Assembly (NCBI GenBank): GCA_002328625.1
Contig: DCVC01000197.1
Location: forward strand, 9,888-16,187
Length of the DNA stretch: 6,300 nucleotides
Origin: Bacteroidales bacterium UBA2198
GTDB taxonomy: Bacteria; Bacteroidota; Bacteroidia; Bacteroidales; VadinHA17
Direction of reading: 5' to 3'
Under the pieces are notes generated by a model. The model made no database searches, was not told where the DNA came from, and saw nothing but the letters and a program-made list of their open reading frames with translations. This document shows, one piece after another, positions 1 through 5,175 of this stretch; the first letter of the stretch is position 1; each line of letters begins with the position of its first letter. A program made the translations under genes and the position numbers.

Positions 1-194
1 TATAATCTGTAATTACAAGTGAAAACCAGAAGGATAACAGGAAGTATTTTTAAAGATCTATTCATGGGATGCAGATAAATATTTAACAAACTATTCAAAA
101 TTAAATATTTTTCTGCAATTAATAAGTTAATGTAGATCTTTATGATTATAAATCAATGTTTTAAGAAAGAATCTGGATTAAGTCTGCTTTCCGT
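1..194. other. Non-coding AT-rich spacer with nested inverted repeats
   Basis: No reading frame here resembles a real protein. The only plus-strand frame, opening at 142, runs antisense through the PUA-like gene and has no protein-like composition. The stretch lies immediately downstream of the minus-strand gene that ends at 195, so it would form that gene's 3' untranslated region. Its main content is the nested inverted repeat at 51-142, listed separately. No transfer RNA or ribosomal RNA sequence was recognised. Confidence 0.6.
51..142. repeat. Nested inverted repeat / long imperfect hairpin
   Basis: The outer arms are TAAAGATCTA (51-60) and TAGATCTTTA (133-142), a perfect 10-bp match. The inner arms at 70-84 (TGCAGATAAATATTT) and 103-117 (AAATATTTTTCTGCA) pair at 14 of 15 positions and enclose an 18-nt loop (85-102). 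The two stems are separated by unpaired stretches of 9 nt on the left and 15 nt on the right. The arms include the self-palindromes AGATCT and AAATATTT, which makes some inverted matching easier by chance. The structure sits 53 bp beyond the stop codon of the minus-strand PUA-like gene. It could end or stabilise that transcript, be a small palindromic repetitive element, or bind a protein. No clear T-run marks it as a classical intrinsic terminator. Confidence 0.55.
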
Positions 195-641
195 TCAGGC
201 AATTTTGGACAGGTGGTTTACAATATACTTTTCAACGTTGCCGACAGGGAACCAGTCATCCATATTAGTAAAAGAACTTCTGTCGAAACGGAAAGGATCC
301 AGCTTTTCGACATCATTCAGTCCAATCAGAACAAGGTACCTTTTGCCTGCCAGCTTCTCAAACTGCCTGTCAGGCAGCTGGAGCCTGTCCTGATGCCTGA
401 TAATCATCTCAAATGACTCTTCCACTGATAGTTTACCGGAATCATATACAGACCTGACTACTCCTCTGGCTCTTATTTTACCATCACTATTGTTATTAAT
501 AAAATACAAGACATCACCCTCTTTTACCCTGCCGTAAGGAAGTTTTCTTCCGGCAGCTCCACGGACAATCATTGATTTATTGCCATTAATCAGGTTCTCC
601 AGTTCCCTGGCTTTGGCATCAAGATAGACAACGTGATCCAT
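195..641 (-). CDS. Small PUA/ASCH-like domain protein
   Basis: This is a complete 148-residue soluble protein with no signal peptide or membrane segment, so it is probably cytoplasmic. The first half looks like a PUA/ASCH-type beta-barrel. Residues 19-33 (NGNKSMIVRGAAGRK) resemble the conserved G-x-K-x-x-x-x-R-G loop. Residues 39-48 (VKEGDVLYFI) match the 'GD-hydrophobic-x-F' strand, and residues 57-65 (IRARGVVRS) look like the following strand. The C-terminal half (KRYLVLIGL, 100-108; NMDDWFPVG, 126-134) seems to continue the same compact fold. Proteins of this fold usually bind RNA or modified nucleotides, but the partner cannot be read from the sequence. I recall similar proteins annotated only as hypothetical. 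The start is the ATG at 639-641. The gene appears to stand alone: its start is 160 bp from the end of the DUF2784 gene upstream and it has a candidate promoter of its own. The reading frame is firm; the domain assignment rests on pattern recognition. Confidence 0.75.
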   Translation of the reverse strand: MDHVVYLDAKARELENLINGNKSMIVRGAAGRKLPYGRVKEGDVLYFINNNSDGKIRARGVVRSVYDSGKLSVEESFEMIIRHQDRLQLPDRQFEKLAGKRYLVLIGLNDVEKLDPFRFDRSSFTNMDDWFPVGNVEKYIVNHLSKIA

Positions 642-663
642 GATTTTTTAGTTTTAGGTTATA

Positions 664-692
664 TCAATATAAAGACGCCAATTTTATGCAAA
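664..692 (-). promoter_or_regulatory. Candidate Bacteroidetes-type promoter for the PUA-like gene
   Basis: Read on the minus strand, TTTG (689-692) is followed after 17 nt by TATATTGA (664-671). This resembles the Bacteroidetes sigma-ABfr pattern of a -33 TTTG and a -7 TAnnTTTG, with one or two mismatches in the -7 box and spacing a little shorter than the usual 19-21 nt. It would leave a short leader of roughly 15-20 nt before the ATG at 641. No other candidate in the spacer looks better. In AT-rich DNA a match this loose can occur by chance. Confidence 0.3.
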
Positions 693-737
693 TGTTACAC
701 TTTATCTGAATAATTAAGTTAATGACGCGTTAATGTT

Positions 738-748
738 GTGTTAAACAC
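738..748. repeat. Small palindrome GTGTT-A-AACAC
   Basis: GTGTT (738-742) and AACAC (744-748) form a perfect 5-bp inverted repeat around a single central A. It lies in the 160-bp spacer between two minus-strand genes, about 100 bp upstream of the PUA-like gene start and about 55 bp beyond the DUF2784 stop. The one-base centre makes an RNA hairpin unlikely, so a protein-binding half-site pair is the more natural reading. A chance palindrome is equally possible. The rest of the 642-801 spacer shows nothing else I can support apart from the candidate promoter. Confidence 0.25.
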
Positions 749-801
749 GGATGTATAATTATTTATCCTGCAGAGGTGTTTCAGAGACATCAGATGGAAT
801 G

Positions 802-1191
802 TCACTGCAAGATTCTTTTCCCCTTCATTAAATCCCTGACATTAAAGAATAAAGAAAATGCCAAAGCTAAAAGGAATGCGGTCAGGGTTATTTTATCAAT
901 AACCGAAGCTTCCATATTCAATCCTAGTGTCCTGTCTGTCAGATATTTTACATAAGAATTTGGCAGACCGGTTACTCCGAGTTTATCCAGGATTCTGAAA
1001 TGCCAGTCAGTCAGGGGGCAATATCCCAATGTACCTACAATCAGACCCAGAAAGAGCCATGAAGCCCCGGTTAATAGAAGAATAATCAGGTTATATATCC
1101 TGGTTCTTCTCCAGATCCATCCGAACAGGTTAAACAGGATCAGCGAAGAATGGAACACAACAAAGAAATAATCAATGATATGGTAAGCCAT
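802..1191 (-). CDS. DUF2784 family small integral membrane protein
   Basis: This is a complete 129-residue protein with three likely transmembrane helices, at about residues 5-27, 33-55 and 101-118. A periplasmic or cytoplasmic loop joins helices two and three. The family signature is at the end of helix two: GYCPLTDWHFRI (56-67), with the conserved Cys58-Pro-Leu-Thr and Trp63. The first helix (FFVVFHSSLILFNLFGWIW) also has the His and Gly-Trp pattern seen in DUF2784 proteins. The length matches the family, about 120-130 residues. The molecular role of the family is unknown. The protein should sit in the inner membrane. The ATG at 1189-1191 lies only 4 bp after the stop codon of the truncated RraA-like gene, so the two are almost certainly transcribed together. 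No Shine-Dalgarno sequence is evident, so translation may be coupled to the upstream frame. Confidence in the family is good. Confidence 0.85.
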   Translation of the reverse strand: MAYHIIDYFFVVFHSSLILFNLFGWIWRRTRIYNLIILLLTGASWLFLGLIVGTLGYCPLTDWHFRILDKLGVTGLPNSYVKYLTDRTLGLNMEASVIDKITLTAFLLALAFSLFFNVRDLMKGKRILQ

Positions 1192-1195
1192 TATT

Positions 1196-1531
1196 TCACT
1201 GTTTTATCAAGGGGTCTTCCAGGGCTTTCGTTAGCGCAATTCCCCTGAAAACATGCTTAAAAACCTTAAGATCAATCCAATCAGCATTAATTACCGGATT
1301 AACAAGACCAATGCCAGGCAGTCCGGCCATATCAAGTCCATCAGAGACGTCTGCAACGCGCAGATCCTTGCAAAGTTCGAGTATTCTTGCATCTTCTTCA
1401 GGAGAATAAGTCATTGTTTCAATGAAATTCATACCTTTTACCAGTATGGTCTTATCGCATACCTGTGAAAAAGAAGGAGGTATTACTGGAATAAAAATGC
1501 ACAAAGCAGACAAAATTAATGTTTTCATCAT
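1196..1531 (-). CDS. Truncated, signal-peptide-bearing RraA-like protein (likely gene remnant)
   Basis: This 111-residue frame starts with a hydrophobic signal sequence (residues 1-22, probable cleavage PPSFS|QV), so the product would be exported. Residues 49-80 match the N-terminal part of the RraA / demethylmenaquinone-methyltransferase-like / HMG-aldolase fold. The core is LRVADVSDGLD (57-67), then GLPGIGLVNPVI (70-81) and FRGIALT (95-101). In intact members this last strand is followed by roughly 100-200 more residues carrying the G-D-x-x-A, G-x-V-x-D-G and R-D active-site and metal-binding segments. Here the frame stops ten residues after FRGIALT, and the DUF2784 gene follows 4 bp later. 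The catalytic half is therefore absent, not merely frameshifted, since 802-1191 encodes something else. An enzyme function is very unlikely. The gene may be a deletion remnant or a small protein with a new role. Two adjacent ATGs (1529-1531, 1526-1528) are both possible starts. The frame is clear; whether it is expressed is not. Confidence 0.65.
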   Translation of the reverse strand: MMKTLILSALCIFIPVIPPSFSQVCDKTILVKGMNFIETMTYSPEEDARILELCKDLRVADVSDGLDMAGLPGIGLVNPVINADWIDLKVFKHVFRGIALTKALEDPLIKQ

Positions 1532-1712
1532 TAACAGATTAGCCTGAAAAATTCATGTTTAGGAATTAATCAGGTTAGAATTAATGATTACAATTTATGA
1601 AATTATTCTGTACATATATTTATGTTTTTTATGCACTGCTTTTTTTTCCTGCAATCTATTTTACTATTTTCGGGATTTGAAAAGTATCATTTTAAACTCT
1701 AAATTTTCGAAC
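1532..1712. promoter_or_regulatory. Divergent spacer between the RraA-like and M3 peptidase genes
   Basis: This 181-bp AT-rich stretch must hold the promoters for both the leftward RraA-like/DUF2784 pair and the rightward peptidase gene. For the rightward gene the best -7-like candidate is TATATTTA (1615-1622), with a weak TTTA at 1594-1597 in the -33 place; both are poor matches to the Bacteroidetes consensus. GAATTAAT occurs twice in direct orientation (1563-1570 and 1578-1585), 15 bp apart start to start, and could be a binding site or chance. The plus-strand frame is open from an ATG at 1584, but I treat 1584-1712 as leader for the reasons given under the peptidase. Confidence 0.35.
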
Positions 1713-3818
1713 ATGAGAAATATCCTGTTAATCCTGCTGACATTCATTGTTGCATTATTATCATGCAAACAAACCGACAAAAAAGCTGTGAATCCGTTCT
1801 TCAGCGAATATAAAACCCCATTCCAGGTACCTCCTTTTGATCTGATTGATACAACTCACTTTCTTCCGGCCGTTGAAAGGGGAATTGCTGAACAAAATGC
1901 AGAAATTGATGCTATTGTTAACAATCCGGATGCACCTTCATTTGATAATACCATTCTTGCCTTTGATAAATCGGGCAAACAGCTAAGGAAAGTCAGTTCG
2001 GTTTTCGGCAGCCTTAATTCAGCCAATACAAATCCGGCAATGCAGGCCCTCAACCGTAAAATATCTCCGCTAACTACCCGGCACAGAGATAATATTTCCC
2101 TTAATGACAAGTTGTTTCAGAGGATCAAGGCAGTCTATGAAGCTCGTCTGAACAGCGATCTCGATCCTGAGCAGATAAGAACCATTGAAAAATATTACAG
2201 CGATTTTATACGTAACGGGGCTAATCTCAGTGAAGCAGATAAAGAAAAACTTCGAAAAATTAATCAGGAGCTTTCAGTTAACCAGATTAAATTCACCGAG
2301 AACCACCTGGCAGAAACAAATGTCAATTTCAAGCTTGTAGTCGAAAAATTGGAAGACCTAGAAGGCCTGTCAAAAGAAGCAATTGATGCAGCAGCCGAAA
2401 CTGCAAAGGCTTCCGGATTGGAAGGGAAGTGGGTTTTCACTCTTCAGAAACCCAGTTTACTACCCTTCCTCACTTACGCCAGCAACAGGGAACTACGTGA
2501 AAAGCTTTACCGCGGTTATTTTATGAGGGGTAACAACAACAATGAATATGACAATAAGGATATTATACTTAAGATACTGAACCTCAGGGTGGAAAAAGCA
2601 AAACTACTGGGTTATGAGACCTTTGCAGATTATATTATTGAAAACAACATGGCTAAAACTCCACAAGCTGTTTCTGAGTTTCTCAATGAGTTGATGTTAC
2701 CTGCAATGGCAATTGCAAAAAAGGACCGTGATGAAATGCAGAAGCTTATAAACCGGGAAGGAGACAATTTCAAGCTTGCTTCATCGGATTGGTGGTATTA
2801 TGCGGAAAAACTCAAAAAACTAAAATATGATCTCGATGAGTCTGAGATGAAACCATATTTTGTACTCTCCAATGTAAGGGATGGTATGTTCCATGTTGCC
2901 AATAAGTTATTTGGGATAACATTTACAAGGATTCCTGATGCCCCGATTTATCATCCTGAAGTTGAAGTATTTGAAGTAAAGGAAGCGGATGGCTCACATG
3001 TTGGAGTATTATATCTCGATTATCATCCACGCCCTGGCAAAAACTCAGGCGCATGGTGTGGAAGATTCCGCAGCCAGACCTATGAAGACGGTAAGAAGAT
3101 ATATCCGGTTGTAACAATTGTTACAAATTTCACAAGACCTTCAGGCGACACTCCAGCCTTGCTTTCATGGGATGAGACCCAGACACTTTTTCATGAATTC
3201 GGACATGCCCTTCATGGCCTCTTCACTGATGGTAAATATGACAGGATAGCCGGAAACCTTCCCAGAGATATGGTTGAGTTACCTTCACAGGTGATGGAGA
3301 ACTGGGCTGGTGAACCGGAAGTACTGAAAGTATATGCCAAACATTACAAAACAGGGGAGGTCATCCCCGATGAGCTTATCCAGAGAATGCAAAAAGCATC
3401 TGTGTTCAACGAGGCATTCAATACAGTTGAATATATTGCAGCATCAGTTCTTGATATTGACTGGCATAGCATCAGGGAACCGAAACAGGTTGACGTGCTT
3501 ACGTTTGAAAAAGAGTCGATGGACAGGATAAAACTCATAGACGAAATTATCCCCAGGTACAGAACCACCTATTTCAGTCATATTATTGGCGGCTATGCAG
3601 CAGGTTATTATGTCTACCTCTGGGCAGCTGTTCTCGACACTGATGCTTTCCAGGCTTTTGTTGATTCGGGCGATATTTATAACAAAGAAATTGCAGCCCG
3701 TTTCAGGAGGCATGTACTTACAGAAGGAGGCAACGATGAGGGGATGATACAATATCGTAAATTCAGGGGACAGGATCCGTCCAAGGTCCCATTGCTGAAA
3801 AAGCGAGGGCTATTATAG
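1713..3818 (+). CDS. dcp: M3 family metallopeptidase, peptidyl-dipeptidase Dcp-like lipoprotein
   Basis: The 701-residue product is a zinc dipeptidyl carboxypeptidase/oligopeptidase of family M3, which releases C-terminal dipeptides from short peptides. The zinc site is HEFGH at 494-498 (His494, Glu495, His498), with Glu522 in DMVELPSQ as third ligand. The substrate-binding block HIIGGYAAGYYVYLW (623-637) supplies His623, Tyr628, Tyr632 and Tyr635. The N-terminus (NPFFSEYKTPFQVPPFD, 27-43) and the helical region after it are typical of Dcp, and the length fits E. coli Dcp (about 680) plus a signal. I chose the ATG at 1713 because it opens directly on a lipoprotein signal, with Arg2, a hydrophobic stretch and ALLSC ending at Cys18. 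An in-frame ATG at 1584 would add 43 residues with no positive charge near the start and would bury this signal. The enzyme is thus expected to be membrane-anchored in the envelope, unlike cytoplasmic E. coli Dcp. The oxidoreductase gene follows after 49 bp and may share the transcript. Confidence 0.93.
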   Translation: MRNILLILLTFIVALLSCKQTDKKAVNPFFSEYKTPFQVPPFDLIDTTHFLPAVERGIAEQNAEIDAIVNNPDAPSFDNTILAFDKSGKQLRKVSSVFGSLNSANTNPAMQALNRKISPLTTRHRDNISLNDKLFQRIKAVYEARLNSDLDPEQIRTIEKYYSDFIRNGANLSEADKEKLRKINQELSVNQIKFTENHLAETNVNFKLVVEKLEDLEGLSKEAIDAAAETAKASGLEGKWVFTLQKPSLLPFLTYASNRELREKLYRGYFMRGNNNNEYDNKDIILKILNLRVEKAKLLGYETFADYIIENNMAKTPQAVSEFLNELMLPAMAIAKKDRDEMQKLINREGDNFKLASSDWWYYAEKLKKLKYDLDESEMKPYFVLSNVRDGMFHVANKLFGITFTRIPDAPIYHPEVEVFEVKEADGSHVGVLYLDYHPRPGKNSGAWCGRFRSQTYEDGKKIYPVVTIVTNFTRPSGDTPALLSWDETQTLFHEFGHALHGLFTDGKYDRIAGNLPRDMVELPSQVMENWAGEPEVLKVYAKHYKTGEVIPDELIQRMQKASVFNEAFNTVEYIAASVLDIDWHSIREPKQVDVLTFEKESMDRIKLIDEIIPRYRTTYFSHIIGGYAAGYYVYLWAAVLDTDAFQAFVDSGDIYNKEIAARFRRHVLTEGGNDEGMIQYRKFRGQDPSKVPLLKKRGLL

Positions 3819-3867
3819 TCTATATGTTCTTGTAACCAGCCCTGGAACAGGACATTAATATCATAGT

Positions 3868-4965
3868 ATGATGAACAAGGATAAAATCGTTGCAGGTTTT
3901 ATCGGAGCAGGAGGTATTGCCCGTGCACATGCTTACGCTCTCGGTTCGTTGCGTTATTATTACAATGACGCCCCTGAAGCAGAACTGGAGGCAGTCAGTT
4001 CTGCAACCAAAGAAAGCAGGGATTCATTTGCAGAAAAATACGGCTTCAGGAAATCAGTCACATCCGGAGAATTCTTTTCCAGTGAAATAATTGACACAGT
4101 CTACATTCTTGTTCCCAATAATGTACATTATGAACATTTCAGGGCGGCTTGTGAAATGCAGGCTGTAAAGCGTATTTACCTCGAAAAACCGGTATGTTCA
4201 ACTCCGGACGAAGAGAAAGGAATAGTTCAGTTGGTTAACGAACACAGGGGAATAAGAATACAGGTTGGGTTTCAATATCTGTTATCCGCACCTGTAAGGG
4301 AAGCTTTGAAATTCTGGAAATCTGGTGTTCTTGGCAGACCTCTTCATTTTGATCTGAAATACTATCATGGTGATTATTTACAAAAAGGTTACCGGGGAAA
4401 AAGGGCCAATCGGCTGACGCCTGCACCGGATGGAGGAGCCATGGCTGACCTTGGTTCACATGTTATCAGCCTGCTGATAGCTTTTCTTGGAGAAGATTTA
4501 CAGATTACGGGTGCATTGCAGGCTGGCAGATACGAAGATGTTTCTGCCGGCTCTGATCTTTTCAGTCTGATCACAATAATTGACAGATCGAGCAGAGCAA
4601 CAGGCATCATTTCTGCAAGTCGCATCAGTTCGGGTAGCGGTGATCTGATTTCGCTCGAAATTTATGCTGAAAACGGAGCTATCAGATACTCAACCGCCTC
4701 GTCTGATTTTTTCGAATATTTTCTTGAATCAACGGGAATTTGGAACAGAATAATGACCGGCAGCAACTTTAAGCCGTCAAGTACTTTCCCCTCGGGGCAT
4801 GTACCTCCAGGCTGGCTTAGATCAATGGTTCATGCTCATTACGTATTTCTGACAGATAATGAAACTGACTCATTTGTTCCTGATATAGCTCACGGTCTTG
4901 CTGTTCAGCGAATTGTAAGACAAACTGCAGATCACCTGAAAAATTTCAGGGATCTCTATTTCTGA
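3868..4965 (+). CDS. Gfo/Idh/MocA family NAD(P)-dependent oxidoreductase
   Basis: This 365-residue cytoplasmic protein has the two-domain layout of the family. An N-terminal Rossmann fold binds the nicotinamide cofactor: VAGFIGAGGIARAH (8-21) is the glycine-rich loop. VYILVPNNVHYEH (78-90) is the usual 'PN-x-x-H' strand and turn, and LEKPVCST (105-112) carries the signature Glu106-Lys107-Pro108, with Lys107 the conserved catalytic lysine. The C-terminal alpha/beta domain includes GGAMADLGSHVISLL (189-203), in which Asp194 and His198 occupy the usual catalytic positions; the family's frequent later Asp is Ser201 here. Members oxidise or reduce sugars, inositols and their derivatives, and the substrate cannot be told from sequence. 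No sugar transporter or other sugar enzyme is nearby to help. Two ATGs stand in tandem (3868 and 3871) with no clear ribosome binding site, so either may be used. It lies 49 bp after the peptidase on the same strand, so co-transcription is plausible, but no functional link is evident. Confidence 0.92.
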   Translation: MMNKDKIVAGFIGAGGIARAHAYALGSLRYYYNDAPEAELEAVSSATKESRDSFAEKYGFRKSVTSGEFFSSEIIDTVYILVPNNVHYEHFRAACEMQAVKRIYLEKPVCSTPDEEKGIVQLVNEHRGIRIQVGFQYLLSAPVREALKFWKSGVLGRPLHFDLKYYHGDYLQKGYRGKRANRLTPAPDGGAMADLGSHVISLLIAFLGEDLQITGALQAGRYEDVSAGSDLFSLITIIDRSSRATGIISASRISSGSGDLISLEIYAENGAIRYSTASSDFFEYFLESTGIWNRIMTGSNFKPSSTFPSGHVPPGWLRSMVHAHYVFLTDNETDSFVPDIAHGLAVQRIVRQTADHLKNFRDLYF

Positions 4966-4987
4966 CCCTGAAAACCTGTCCTGAAAA
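4935..4987 (+). repeat. Clustered CCTGAAAA/TTTCAGG arms around the oxidoreductase stop codon
   Basis: CCTGAAAA occurs at 4935-4942, 4967-4974 and 4980-4987, and its inverse TTTCAGG(G) at 4944-4951. Two mutually exclusive hairpins follow. One pairs CCTGAAA (4935-4941) with TTTCAGG (4944-4950) across 2 nt. The other pairs TTTCAGGG (4944-4951) with CCCTGAAA (4966-4973), 8 bp, across a 14-nt loop that holds the TGA stop (4963-4965). The second is the physically reasonable RNA hairpin, since a 2-nt loop is too tight unless end pairs open. No T-run follows, so this is not a standard intrinsic terminator. It may mark the mRNA 3' end or be a DNA-binding site. Confidence 0.4.
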
Positions 4988-5067
4988 TCATTGATTTACT
5001 TATGCTTATTGAATCCTTTTCCCGGCGATGAGCAAATAATGAAGTCATCTTATCCGGAATTCTGCCT

Positions 5068-5090
5068 TTGTTAAATCTTGTTAAAAAACA
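5068..5090 (+). promoter_or_regulatory. Tandem TTGTTAAA motif upstream of the adaptor gene
   Basis: TTGTTAAA appears at 5068-5075 and again at 5078-5085, exactly 10 bp apart, about one helical turn. The second copy also forms a small inverted repeat, TTGTT-AAAA-AACAA (5078-5091). The pair lies about 90 bp before the start of the HlyD-like gene, in a 210-bp spacer (4966-5175) that otherwise shows no coding sequence. The TTTG at 5067-5070 could serve as a -33 element, but the sequence 21 bp later (TAAGTAAG, 5092-5099) is a weak -7 match. It could be an operator for the export locus; the assignment is speculative. Confidence 0.25.
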
Positions 5091-5175
5091 ATAAGTAAGC
5101 GTGCAAAGACTTTAATATTTAATAATTTCACAGCGTTTTCTTGGTTATGATATTAAAGAAGACACAAAACATTCA

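Noticed and set aside
112..724. Similarity between the spacer near 112-132 and that near 705-724 (both include AAGTTAATG after a TCTG)
   Set aside because: The match is short, gapped and made of AT-rich sequence. It is too weak to call a dispersed repeat.
1253..1468. A 71-codon plus-strand frame opposite the RraA-like gene
   Set aside because: The minus-strand frame has a signal peptide and a recognisable RraA motif, whereas this frame has no protein-like features.
3444..3752. Minus-strand frames opposite the peptidase's C-terminal region
   Set aside because: The plus strand here encodes the conserved HIIGGYAAGYYVYLW block, so the antisense frames are shadows.
3819..3867. Possible terminator between the peptidase and oxidoreductase genes
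   Set aside because: The only pairings are CCAG-CC-CTGG and CCTG-GAA-CAGG, with 4-bp stems, very small loops and no following T-run. Readthrough from the peptidase into the oxidoreductase is more likely.
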